Assembly: GCA_945787925.1 (NCBI GenBank) | Contig: CALZJY010000048.1 | Coordinates: forward strand, 1-10,087 | Reading direction: 5' to 3' | Length of the DNA: 10,087 nt | Source: an uncultured Anaerosporobacter sp. | GTDB taxonomy: Bacteria > Bacillota > Clostridia > Lachnospirales > Lachnospiraceae | Part shown: positions 1 through 6,069 of the stretch, one piece after another | Layout: each line of letters opens with the position of its first letter | Numbering within the stretch: the first letter of the stretch is position 1 | Translations under genes and position numbers: made by a program | The notes under the pieces: generated by a model | Told to the model about the DNA's origin: nothing | The model's database searches: none | What the model saw: only the letters and a program-made list of their open reading frames with translations

Positions 1-45
1 AACTTCCATATGCCACAGGCAAGACCCTAAAAATGTTAAAAAGAC

Positions 46-61
46 AAAAAAAAAAAAAAAA
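46..61. repeat. Homopolymer A16
   Basis: Sixteen consecutive A residues sit exactly where the cysteine desulfurase reading frame becomes recognisable. The 45 bases before it do not continue the protein in the same frame. The run is either a slippage or sequencing-error site, an assembly join, or the edge of a real lesion. The sequence alone cannot separate these. Confidence 0.9.
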
Positions 62-1089
62 GCATAAGAGAAGCAAAAGAAAAGATTGCAAAGACGTTAA
101 AAGTAGACGCAAAGGAAATTGTATTCACTTCTGGTGGAACGGAATCTAATAACTTTGCGTTAATCGGTGCGGCTCTTGCAAATAAACGTGCAGGAAACCA
201 TATCATTACGACTAGAATCGAACACCCAAGTGTATATAATCCGGTCTTACTCTTAGAAGAGCTAGGATTTGAAGTGACATTCTTAGAAGTAGACAATAAC
301 GGGTTGATCGATATGGAACAATTAGCGTCTTCTATTAAGAAAGAAACGATTCTTGTTTCCATCATGATGGTAAATAACGAAATGGGAAGCGTGCAAGACA
401 TTGCAGCGATTTCTGAGTTGATCAAAGAAAAGAACAAAGCGACTCTTTTCCATGTGGATGCAATCCAAGCATATGGTAAATTTAAAATCTATCCCAAACG
501 TATGGGAATTGACTTGTTAAGCGCAAGCGGGCATAAGATTCACGGACCAAAAGGGATTGGATTCTTATATATTAAAGACAAAGTGAAAATCAAGCCAGTG
601 ATCTATGGTGGGGGACAGCAAAAAGGAATGCGTTCCGGAACAGAAAATGTACCAGGAATTGCAGGGCTTGGCGTTGCAGTGGAAGAAATCTATAAGGATC
701 ATGAAGCAAAGATAGCTCACCTTTATTCATTAAAACAAGCATTGATTGATGGCGTAAACAAATTAGAAGACGTAACAGTAAATGGTGTGGAGCTAGGCAT
801 TGGAAAAACAGCACCCCATGTTGTGAGTGTAAGCTTCGCAGGCATCCGAAGCGAAGTGTTATTACATGCATTAGAAGAAAGAGGAATCTATGTATCCTCA
901 GGTTCTGCATGTTCTAGCAACCACCCAGCATTAAGCGGTACGTTACAAGCAATCAGGATTAGGAAAGACCTTCTTGACTCTACGTTACGTTTCAGCTTCA
1001 GTGTAAATACGACGCTAGAAGAAGTGGAGTATGCAGTAAGCGTATTGGCAGAGCTTTTACCAATGTTAAGAAGATTTACTAGAAAATAG
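61..1089 (+). CDS. Cysteine desulfurase (NifS/IscS family), 5' end missing or disrupted
   Basis: A PLP enzyme that takes sulfur from L-cysteine as an enzyme persulfide. The frame opens with SIREAKEKIAKTLKV and continues through TSGGTESNN (cofactor loop), NNEMGSVQDI, HVDAIQAYGK, SASGHKIHGPKG (Schiff-base Lys, codon 535-537), RSGTENVPG and SGSACSSNHP (catalytic Cys, codon 910-912). It ends at TAG 1087-1089. About 343 residues are visible. The usual N-terminus, including the YLDNAATT and GNPSS motifs, is absent. Upstream in this frame are TAA codons at 28-30 and 37-39, then a 16-A run, and no other frame of bases 1-60 gives convincing family sequence. An ATG at 274 is internal and not the real start. 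thiI follows after 25 nt. In Bacillus the adjacent desulfurase NifZ feeds ThiI, and the same role is inferred here. Family assignment is firm; the state of the 5' end is not. Confidence 0.9.
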   Translation, partial: SIREAKEKIAKTLKVDAKEIVFTSGGTESNNFALIGAALANKRAGNHIITTRIEHPSVYNPVLLLEELGFEVTFLEVDNNGLIDMEQLASSIKKETILVSIMMVNNEMGSVQDIAAISELIKEKNKATLFHVDAIQAYGKFKIYPKRMGIDLLSASGHKIHGPKGIGFLYIKDKVKIKPVIYGGGQQKGMRSGTENVPGIAGLGVAVEEIYKDHEAKIAHLYSLKQALIDGVNKLEDVTVNGVELGIGKTAPHVVSVSFAGIRSEVLLHALEERGIYVSSGSACSSNHPALSGTLQAIRIRKDLLDSTLRFSFSVNTTLEEVEYAVSVLAELLPMLRRFTRK

Positions 1090-1114
1090 AGACTACAATT
1101 GTAGGAGGAAAATT

Positions 1115-2293
1115 ATGTTTAGAGCTTTTTTAATTAAATACGGAGAAATTGGTATCAAAGGAAAAAATAGATTCATCTTTGAAAACGCATTATGCGATCA
1201 AATCCGTTTTGCATTAAAAGATGTAGAAGGAACATTTGAAGTAACAAAAGAACAAGGCCGTATCTACGTAGAAGTAGAAGGCGAATATGATTACGAAGAG
1301 ACAGTAGATGCGCTTACAAGAGTATTCGGTATCACAGCAATCTGTCCAGTAAAATTAGTAGACAACGCGGATTGGGACAACCTAACAAAAGAAGTTGCAG
1401 AATATGTGGAAAAAGTACATGGCAGAGAGCCGTTTACATTCAAAGTAGAAGCAAAACGTGCAAACAAACAATACCCATACAACTCTCCAGAAATCTGTAG
1501 AGAGATGGGTGCCTACCTACTTGACCACTTCGATAACATGAAAGTAGACGTTCATAACCCAGATGTACACATCCATGTAGAAATTAGAAGCCGTGCGTAT
1601 ATCTATTCTACAATCATTCCAGGGCCAGGCGGTATGCCAGTAGGTACAAATGGAAAAGCAATGTTATTGTTATCCGGTGGTATCGACAGTCCAGTAGCTG
1701 GTTACATGATCGCAAAACGTGGTGTTACAATTGAAGCAACGTATTTCCATGCACCACCTTACACAAGCGAACGTGCGAAACAAAAAGTTATTGACCTTGC
1801 GAAAATCGTTTCTAGATACACAGGACCAATCAAATTAAATATTGTAAACTTCACAGATATCCAATTATATATCTATGAACAATGTCCACACGATGAATTA
1901 ACAATCATCATGAGAAGATATATGATGAAGATTTCTGAAACAATCGCAAAAGAAAGCGGATGTCTAGGACTAATCACAGGAGAAAGTATCGGACAGGTTG
2001 CAAGTCAAACAATGCAAAGTCTTGCAGCAACAAACGAAGTATGTACAATGCCAGTATATCGTCCATTGATCGCATTTGATAAAAACGATATCATTGCAAT
2101 CTCTGAAAAGATTGATACGTATGAAACATCCATCTTACCATTCGAAGACTGCTGTACAATCTTCGTTGCGAAACATCCAGTAACAAAACCAAATATCAAC
2201 ATCATTAAGAAGAGCGAAACTCATCTTCAAGAGAAGATTGATGAGTTAGTACAAGTGGCATTAGACACAAGAGAAGTCGTAATGTGCGAATAA
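1115..2293 (+). CDS. thiI: tRNA 4-thiouridine synthetase ThiI (short form, no rhodanese domain)
   Basis: ThiI adenylates U8 of tRNA and replaces its oxygen with sulfur to give s4U, and in many bacteria also donates sulfur for the thiamine thiazole. The order is an N-terminal ferredoxin-like segment and THUMP domain (about residues 1-165), then a PP-loop ATPase domain with SGGIDSP at 187-193. Further on are ITGESIGQVASQT and a DCC motif (Cys346-Cys347), the region of the sulfur-transfer cysteine. At 392 residues it lacks the C-terminal rhodanese domain found in E. coli ThiI, as in Bacillus, so sulfur should come directly from a desulfurase. The ATG at 1115 has a strong site, GTAGGAGGA at 1101-1109, and lies 25 nt after the desulfurase stop, which indicates one operon. 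Confidence 0.97.
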   Translation: MFRAFLIKYGEIGIKGKNRFIFENALCDQIRFALKDVEGTFEVTKEQGRIYVEVEGEYDYEETVDALTRVFGITAICPVKLVDNADWDNLTKEVAEYVEKVHGREPFTFKVEAKRANKQYPYNSPEICREMGAYLLDHFDNMKVDVHNPDVHIHVEIRSRAYIYSTIIPGPGGMPVGTNGKAMLLLSGGIDSPVAGYMIAKRGVTIEATYFHAPPYTSERAKQKVIDLAKIVSRYTGPIKLNIVNFTDIQLYIYEQCPHDELTIIMRRYMMKISETIAKESGCLGLITGESIGQVASQTMQSLAATNEVCTMPVYRPLIAFDKNDIIAISEKIDTYETSILPFEDCCTIFVAKHPVTKPNINIIKKSETHLQEKIDELVQVALDTREVVMCE

Positions 2294-2320
2294 ATATCCA
2301 GAATTGGTGAATTTATCTGC

Positions 2321-2349
2321 TTGAAGCAACGGTACGTTCTGTGTATAAT
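2321..2349 (+). promoter_or_regulatory. Candidate sigma-A promoter downstream of thiI, reading toward the antisense of the HPr-like gene
   Basis: TTGAAG at 2321-2326 and a perfect TATAAT at 2344-2349 are 17 bp apart. The -10 box lies in the loop of the inverted repeat at 2331-2359. A transcript would start near 2356 and run antisense to the HPr-like gene. No plus-strand gene follows before mtaB, so this could be an antisense or small RNA promoter, a distal mtaB promoter, or chance. Confidence 0.35.
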
Positions 2350-2359
2350 AGAACGTGCC
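2331..2359 (+). repeat. Inverted repeat / hairpin in the thiI 3' region
   Basis: GGTACGTTCT (2331-2340) pairs with AGAACGTGCC (2350-2359) over 10 bp with one G-T wobble, around a 9-nt loop. No T-run follows on either strand, so it is not a standard intrinsic terminator. Flanking TTGAAGCA (2321-2328) can pair with TGCTTCGA (2376-2383), giving a larger folded element. It could stabilise the thiI 3' end or be a dyad around the embedded -10 box. Confidence 0.6.
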
Positions 2360-2388
2360 GGAAACGAGCGGATTATGCTTCGAAAAGC

Positions 2389-2424
2389 AAAAAACAGAGG
2401 ATCCATAAAAATGGCATCCTCTGT
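2389..2424 (-). terminator. Intrinsic terminator of the HPr-like gene
   Basis: ACAGAGGAT (2394-2402) and ATCCTCTGT (2416-2424) form a 9-bp perfect stem, extendable inward past one bulge. Read on the minus strand it lies 11 nt after the TAA of the HPr-like gene and is followed by a T-run (complement of A2389-2394). The plus-strand side has no T-run. Confidence 0.85.
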
Positions 2425-2435
2425 ACATAAAAAAC

Positions 2436-2666
2436 TTATTCAACGATGTATGGTTTTAATGCTTCAAGAATTGTCTCTGGATTTTCAGAGTGGATGTTTA
2501 AATCGATTGCTTTAGATAAATCTAAGCTGAAAATACCCATGATGGATTTTGCGTCGATTACATATCTACCGCTTACTAAGTCGAAATCTGTATCGTATTT
2601 TGTAACTACGTTTACAAAAGATTTTACTTTATCGATTGAATTTAAAGAAATTTTTACTGTTTTCAT
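2436..2666 (-). CDS. HPr-family protein without the His15 phosphorylation site (Crh-like)
   Basis: A 76-residue protein. The start ATG (2664-2666) is chosen over one 48 nt upstream because AAGGAGG (2675-2681) lies 8 nt before it. The body fits the HPr fold: KYDTDFDL matches the KYDADVNL region of classical HPr, and AKSIMGIFSLDLSK matches the Ser46 loop LKSIMGVMSL. The IHARPA active-site segment is missing. By ungapped alignment back from KYD, Ser10 falls at the His15 position, with Asp and Lys in place of the conserved Arg-Pro. PTS phosphotransfer through His15 is therefore unlikely, while the HPr-kinase site (Ser in KSIMG) is kept, the pattern of Bacillus Crh. A regulatory role in carbon control is inference. 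It is a single-gene unit, opposite in strand to everything else here, with its own promoter and terminator. Confidence 0.85.
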   Translation of the reverse strand: MKTVKISLNSIDKVKSFVNVVTKYDTDFDLVSGRYVIDAKSIMGIFSLDLSKAIDLNIHSENPETILEALKPYIVE

Positions 2667-2698
2667 AGGAAATTCCTCCTTGTTAATTTTATAGATAT

Positions 2699-2727
2699 AT
2701 ACTAACGTTATCAATTTTAAAAGTCAA
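2699..2727 (-). promoter_or_regulatory. Promoter of the HPr-like gene
   Basis: On the minus strand, TTGACT (complement of 2722-2727) and TAGTAT (complement of 2699-2704) are 17 bp apart. Transcription would begin about 25 nt before the ATG, leaving room for the AAGGAGG site. The perfect 8-bp palindrome TAACGTTA at 2703-2710 overlaps the upstream edge of the -10 box and could be an operator half-site or chance. Confidence 0.6.
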
Positions 2728-2907
2728 TATACAATATAGATAAAAAAATATGTTGAAAAATAACGATTAGTTAGGGTTGAAATGGTACATAATAGGTAAA
2801 ATTATAATAAAAAAACAAAATGGTATGATATATATTTGCCAAAAATTACTCTGTTATGTGGAGCATGGTTGTAAATAGATGCTCAATTTGAATGGAAAGG
2901 ACTAATT
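2728..2907 (+). other. A+T-rich leader region upstream of mtaB
   Basis: No gene is visible. A TATAAT at 2803-2808 has TTGAAA at 2777-2782, but the 20-bp spacing is too long. TATGAT at 2824-2829 lacks a good -35. GAGCAT (2861-2866) and ATGCTC (2879-2884) could form a small 6-bp hairpin in the mtaB leader. A promoter for mtaB is expected here but cannot be fixed. Confidence 0.35.
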
Positions 2908-4251
2908 ATGGGTAAAATTTATATGCAAGATATAGTGAAAAAGTCCGTTGCATTTCTAACATTAGGTTGCAAGGTAAATACGTATGAAACAGATGCTATG
3001 AAAGAATTGTTCTTAGCAGCTGGATTTGAGGAAAAAGAGTTTTCAGATAAAGCAGATGTATATGTAATTAATACATGTACAGTAACGAATATCGCAGATC
3101 GTAAGTCGAGACAAATGCTTCATAAAGCAAAGAAAAACAATCCAGATAGTGTTGTAATCGCAGTAGGTTGCTATGTACAGGCAGCAAAAGAAGCATTAGA
3201 GATCGATGAAGCAATCGATTTAGTAATCGGAAATGATAATAAAGCGAATATCATTGAAATCTTAGAACAATATTATATTGATAATAATCAAAACGAATTT
3301 TGGATTGATTTAAGCCAAAATAGAGAATATGAAGAGCTAACAATCGGAAGTGCTGGTGAAAAAACAAGAGCATACATCAAAGTACAAGATGGATGTAACC
3401 AGTTCTGTTCTTACTGTATCATTCCGTTTACAAGAGGACGTGTAAGAAGCCGTAAATTAGAGGATGTTATTGGTGAAGTGACAAAATTAGTAGCTGCAGG
3501 ATACAAAGAAGTTGTTTTAACAGGAATCCACTTATCTTCTTACGGAATTGATTTCGAAGAAAAGAAAGGCTTATTAGACTTAATTATTGCAGTGTCCGAA
3601 ATTGAAGGGTTAGAAAGAATTCGTTTAGGTTCCTTAGAGCCACGTGTTATCACAGAAGAATTTGTAGATGTATTATCGAAAAACAAAAAATTCTGTCCAC
3701 ACTTCCACCTAAGCATGCAGAGTGGATGTGACGAAACATTAAAACGTATGAACCGTAGATATACAGCGGCAGAATTTTATGAAAAATGCGAATTAATTTA
3801 CAAATGGTTTGACCGTCCAGCAATTACGACAGACGTTATTGTAGGTTTCCCAGGAGAAACAGAAGAAGAGTTCAATACAACAAAGGAATTCGTTCAAAAA
3901 GTAAAATTCGCGCAAATGCACGTATTCAAATACAGTAAGCGTAAAGGCACAAGAGCCGAAGTGATGGAAAATCAAGTAGATGAACAGGTGAAACATGCAA
4001 GAAGTACTGAATTGATTGCAATCGAGCGTAAGATGCGAAAAGAATATCAACAGCAGTTCAAAGGAAGTACAGAGTCTGTATTAATTGAAGAAGAAGTAAC
4101 AATTGATGGAGTAAAATATCAAATCGGACATAATGAAAGATATTTAAAACTTGCAATTATTAGCGACACTGATTACACAAATGAAATTATTGAAGTTACA
4201 GTAGGCGAAAATATTACAGATGACTTATTACTTTGTGAAATAATCATTTGA
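2908..4251 (+). CDS. mtaB: tRNA t6A37 C2-methylthiotransferase MtaB
   Basis: A radical-SAM methylthiotransferase that converts t6A37 to ms2t6A37 in tRNAs reading ANN codons. The N-terminal UPF0004 domain has TLGCKVN (Cys21), INTCTVTN (Cys57) and VGCYVQ (Cys88), which bind the auxiliary [4Fe-4S] cluster. The radical-SAM domain has CNQFCSYCIIPFTRGRVRSR (Cys163, Cys167, Cys170), with downstream motifs HLSMQSGCDETLKRMNRRYT and TDVIVGFPGETEEEF. The last 70 or so residues fit a TRAM RNA-binding domain. TLGCKVN, rather than the TFGCQMN seen in MiaB, supports MtaB. The length of 447 is normal. The ATG at 2908 is 6 nt after GGAAAGGA (2894-2901); Met6 is a possible alternative start. About 94 nt of A+T-rich DNA separate it from ireB. 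Confidence 0.95.
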   Translation: MGKIYMQDIVKKSVAFLTLGCKVNTYETDAMKELFLAAGFEEKEFSDKADVYVINTCTVTNIADRKSRQMLHKAKKNNPDSVVIAVGCYVQAAKEALEIDEAIDLVIGNDNKANIIEILEQYYIDNNQNEFWIDLSQNREYEELTIGSAGEKTRAYIKVQDGCNQFCSYCIIPFTRGRVRSRKLEDVIGEVTKLVAAGYKEVVLTGIHLSSYGIDFEEKKGLLDLIIAVSEIEGLERIRLGSLEPRVITEEFVDVLSKNKKFCPHFHLSMQSGCDETLKRMNRRYTAAEFYEKCELIYKWFDRPAITTDVIVGFPGETEEEFNTTKEFVQKVKFAQMHVFKYSKRKGTRAEVMENQVDEQVKHARSTELIAIERKMRKEYQQQFKGSTESVLIEEEVTIDGVKYQIGHNERYLKLAIISDTDYTNEIIEVTVGENITDDLLLCEIII

Positions 4252-4267
4252 TATTTTTATTGATATG

Positions 4268-4283
4268 TATTAATATATTAATA
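4268..4283. repeat. 16-bp perfect palindrome upstream of ireB
   Basis: TATTAATATATTAATA is a perfect dyad. It directly follows a -35-like TTGATA (4260-4265) and is flanked by two copies of ATATTTTTATT at 4251-4261 and 4291-4301, 40 bp apart. It may be an operator for the ireB operon. An A+T-rich spacer can also produce such dyads by chance, so no regulator is claimed. Confidence 0.4.
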
Positions 4284-4345
4284 ATAAACAATATTTTTAT
4301 TACACAATCATGTGGGATAGAGTATTACTGTAAGGACGTGAGAAC

Positions 4346-4603
4346 ATGCAAGAAATCAATAATACACAATATTTCAAAGTGCAAAAAGAACCTGAAGTAA
4401 AAGTGACTGATGTGATCAAGACAGTATATGAAGCATTGGTGGAAAAAGGATATAATCCTGTAAACCAGATGGTAGGATATGTCATGAGTGGTGATCCAAC
4501 GTATATCACGAGCCATAACGGTGCAAGAAGCTTAATTATGAAGGTTGAGCGAGATGAAATCATAGAAGAATTATTCGGAGATTACATCAAAAGTAATTTT
4601 TAA
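4346..4603 (+). CDS. ireB: IreB family regulatory phosphoprotein (UPF0297)
   Basis: A small cytosolic protein of 85 residues with the family's central signature: EALVEKGYNPVNQMVGYVMS followed by GDPTYITSHNGARSLIMKVE and RDEIIEELFGDYI. In Enterococcus faecalis IreB is phosphorylated near its N-terminus by the PASTA kinase IreK and restrains cephalosporin resistance. Here the N-terminal tail MQEINNTQYF keeps one threonine, Thr7, as a possible phospho-site. The ATG at 4346 is preceded by AAGGA (4332-4336), a moderate ribosome site at slightly long spacing. It is first of three genes with gaps of 15 nt and then 1 nt, the widely conserved ireB-ruvX-DUF1292 order. The family call is firm. Control of envelope stress in this organism is inferred from homologues. 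Confidence 0.95.
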   Translation: MQEINNTQYFKVQKEPEVKVTDVIKTVYEALVEKGYNPVNQMVGYVMSGDPTYITSHNGARSLIMKVERDEIIEELFGDYIKSNF

Positions 4604-4618
4604 GAAGTAGGTTTATAC

Positions 4619-5065
4619 ATGAGAATACTAGGTTTAGATTTTGGTTCCACGACAGTAGGCGTAGCGATCAGTGATGAGCTAGGCTTTACTGCCCAGGGCC
4701 TTGAAGTAGTACGCCGTAAACAAGAGAATAAGTTAAGACAGACATTAGCGCGTATTGAAGAGATTATCAAAGAATATCAAGTAGAGAAGATCGTACTTGG
4801 ATATCCTAAGAATATGAATAATACAGTCGGTGAACGTTGTGAAAAAACCGAAGCGTTTGCTGACATGTTAACTAGAAGATGCGGACTAGAAGTCGTGTTA
4901 TGGGATGAACGACTTAGTACTGTGTCCGCACATCAATCTATGATTGATGGTGGTATGAGAAGAGAAAATCGTGCACAGGTTGTAGATATGGTTGCAGCTG
5001 TGTTTATATTACAGAACTATTTGGATATGCAGTACAATGCATCCAAAGGCAATAAGGAGATTTAA
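4619..5065 (+). CDS. ruvX: RuvX/YqgF family RNase H-fold nuclease (Holliday junction resolvase-like)
   Basis: A 148-residue RNase H-like protein. Family members process the 5' end of pre-16S rRNA in E. coli (YqgF) and are also annotated as putative Holliday-junction resolvases. The acidic residues expected of the active site are visible: Asp7 in LGLDFGSTTVGVAISD, Glu97 in WDERLST and Asp123 in VVDMVAAVFIL. The loop usually written GLPLNMDG reads GYPKNMNN here, a mild variation that still keeps the NM core. The ATG at 4619 is 15 nt after the ireB stop, with a weak GAAGTAGG site. The end overlaps the ribosome site of the next gene, so the two are probably translationally coupled. Confidence 0.93.
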   Translation: MRILGLDFGSTTVGVAISDELGFTAQGLEVVRRKQENKLRQTLARIEEIIKEYQVEKIVLGYPKNMNNTVGERCEKTEAFADMLTRRCGLEVVLWDERLSTVSAHQSMIDGGMRRENRAQVVDMVAAVFILQNYLDMQYNASKGNKEI

Positions 5066-5066
5066 A

Positions 5067-5351
5067 ATGTCAAGTAACAATGGAAAAATCGTTCTTACAA
5101 CAGAAGATAATGAAGAAGTAGAATTTTTCGTATTAGAAACAACAACAATTAGTGGATGTAATTATTTGTTAATCGCAGATTCAGCAGAAGAAGATGATGA
5201 AGAAGCGAATGCGATGATTTTAAAAGAAAAAGAAACAGCAAACGATGAAGTTGTATACGATGTCGTAGAAGATGACGAAGAATTAGCAGCTGTATCTAAA
5301 GTATTTGAAGCAATGATGGATGACATCGATATTGAGATGGACAAGGCCTAA
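5067..5351 (+). CDS. DUF1292 (YrzB-like) acidic protein
   Basis: A 94-residue, strongly acidic protein of unknown function, matching the DUF1292 family both in sequence and in its place right after ruvX. It has an N-terminal beta-rich segment (KIVLTTEDNEEVEFFVLETT, then NYLLIADS), a Glu/Asp-rich middle (about residues 39-48) and an acidic C-terminus with DDEELAAVSKVFEAMMDD. The start at 5067 lies one base after the ruvX TAA. Its AAGGAGA site (5054-5060) lies inside the end of ruvX, indicating coupled translation. An in-frame ATG at 4992 lies within ruvX, lacks a site and adds 25 residues foreign to the family, so it was not used. No catalytic motif is seen. Confidence 0.88.
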   Translation: MSSNNGKIVLTTEDNEEVEFFVLETTTISGCNYLLIADSAEEDDEEANAMILKEKETANDEVVYDVVEDDEELAAVSKVFEAMMDDIDIEMDKA

Positions 5352-5365
5352 TTGAAATTAGAATA

Positions 5366-5398
5366 AAGAAGTTATAACTTGCGTTAAACTTTTTATTT
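5366..5398 (+). terminator. Weak terminator-like hairpin after DUF1292, containing a 12-bp palindrome
   Basis: AAAGAAGTT-A-TAAC (5366-5378) can pair with GTTAAACTTTTT (5383-5394) around a TTGC loop, with one bulged A and one G-T pair, and is followed by ATTT. The stem has only three G-C pairs, so it is weak. The left arm overlaps the perfect palindrome AAGTTATAACTT (5369-5380). This could instead be an operator for the fur gene downstream, and a TTGAAA (5352-5357) with TATAAC (5373-5378) at 15 bp overlaps it. Confidence 0.4.
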
Positions 5399-5502
5399 AT
5401 AGAACAGATTATGTAAGAAACAATAAAATTTGCGCAATCAATAATAAGTTAGACAAAATCAAAATGAGAAAATGGCATCAATATGCTAGAAATGAGGTCT
5501 GA

Positions 5503-5964
5503 ATGAGTACGAATCATGAACTGTTTAAAACGTTGTTGAAAGAAAACGGACTAAAGGTTACGACACAACGTATTGCTATTCTGGATGTGCTACAAAGCAG
5601 ACCAGATTCACATCTTACAGCAGAAGAAATTTATGAATATGTGAAGGAACAATATCCTGAGATCGGTTTAGCAACAGTATATCGAACAATCCAGTTATTA
5701 TCCGATTTGCATCTAATTGACAAGCTGAATTTGGATGATGGCTTTGTACGCTATGAAATAGGTAAAGTGGGTGGAGAGATTGGTAAAGGCCATCATCACC
5801 ACCATTTGATCTGTTTGTCTTGCGGTAAAGTTTTTTCCTTTGAGGATGACATGCTGGAAAGCCTAGAGAATCGAATTAAAGAGGAATTACATTTTAGTAC
5901 AGTGGACCATGAAGTAAAACTTTATGGATATTGTGAAGAATGTCAGAAGGCGTGTAACGAGTAG
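5503..5964 (+). CDS. Fur-family metal-responsive repressor
   Basis: A 153-residue DNA-binding metalloregulator. The N-terminal winged helix includes GLKVTTQRIAILDVL, HLTAEEIYEYVKEQYPEIGL (His37) and ATVYRTIQLLSDLHLI, the recognition region. The C-terminal dimer domain has five consecutive His in GHHHHHLICLSC, plus a second pair in YCEEC; the two CxxC motifs are the usual structural zinc site. The sensing-site residue in RYEI is Glu as in Fur, whereas PerR has Asp. The residue matching PerR Asp104 / E. coli Fur Glu108 is Ser in CGKVFSFEDD. I lean to Fur rather than PerR or Zur but do not assign a metal, so no symbol is given. The ATG at 5503 has a weak GAGGT site. The 151-nt upstream gap implies its own promoter. 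Confidence 0.9.
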   Translation: MSTNHELFKTLLKENGLKVTTQRIAILDVLQSRPDSHLTAEEIYEYVKEQYPEIGLATVYRTIQLLSDLHLIDKLNLDDGFVRYEIGKVGGEIGKGHHHHHLICLSCGKVFSFEDDMLESLENRIKEELHFSTVDHEVKLYGYCEECQKACNE

Positions 5965-5976
5965 CGCTTTCTGACA
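5941..5976 (+). other. 12-bp hairpin spanning the stop codon of the Fur-family gene
   Basis: TGTCAGAAGGCG (5941-5952) pairs with CGCTTTCTGACA (5965-5976) over 12 bp with one G-T wobble. The 12-nt loop includes the TAG stop (5962-5964). No T-run follows on either strand, so it does not look like an intrinsic terminator. It could protect the mRNA 3' end, separate expression of the fur and rnjA parts, or be a target for a double-strand nuclease. Confidence 0.6.
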
Positions 5977-6069
5977 GAAACAACTAAAACTATGAATAAT
6001 GAATCAGTCTAAATCTTACAAAGATTGTGCCTTGATTTTTGCCTTACATACTAATATGGAGGTGCAATT

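Noticed and set aside
36..437. Minus-strand open frame of 133 residues over the desulfurase
   Set aside because: It lies opposite a clearly conserved enzyme, is Ser/Phe-rich as antisense shadows are, and has no ribosome site.
2446..2694. Plus-strand open frame of 82 residues over the HPr-like gene
   Set aside because: It is the antisense shadow of the HPr-like gene, which has a family match, AAGGAGG site, promoter and terminator; the plus frame has none of these.
2667..2714. Upstream ATG giving a 92-residue HPr-like protein
   Set aside because: The extra 16 codons cover the ribosome site and run up to the -10 box, and the family begins at the ATG at 2664-2666.
4992..5066. Upstream extension of DUF1292 from an ATG inside ruvX
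   Set aside because: The 25 added residues are ruvX read in another frame; the AAGGAGA site fits the ATG at 5067.
5162..5344. Minus-strand Ser-rich frame opposite DUF1292
   Set aside because: Its low-complexity serine runs are the reverse reading of the acidic GAA/GAT-rich codons of DUF1292.
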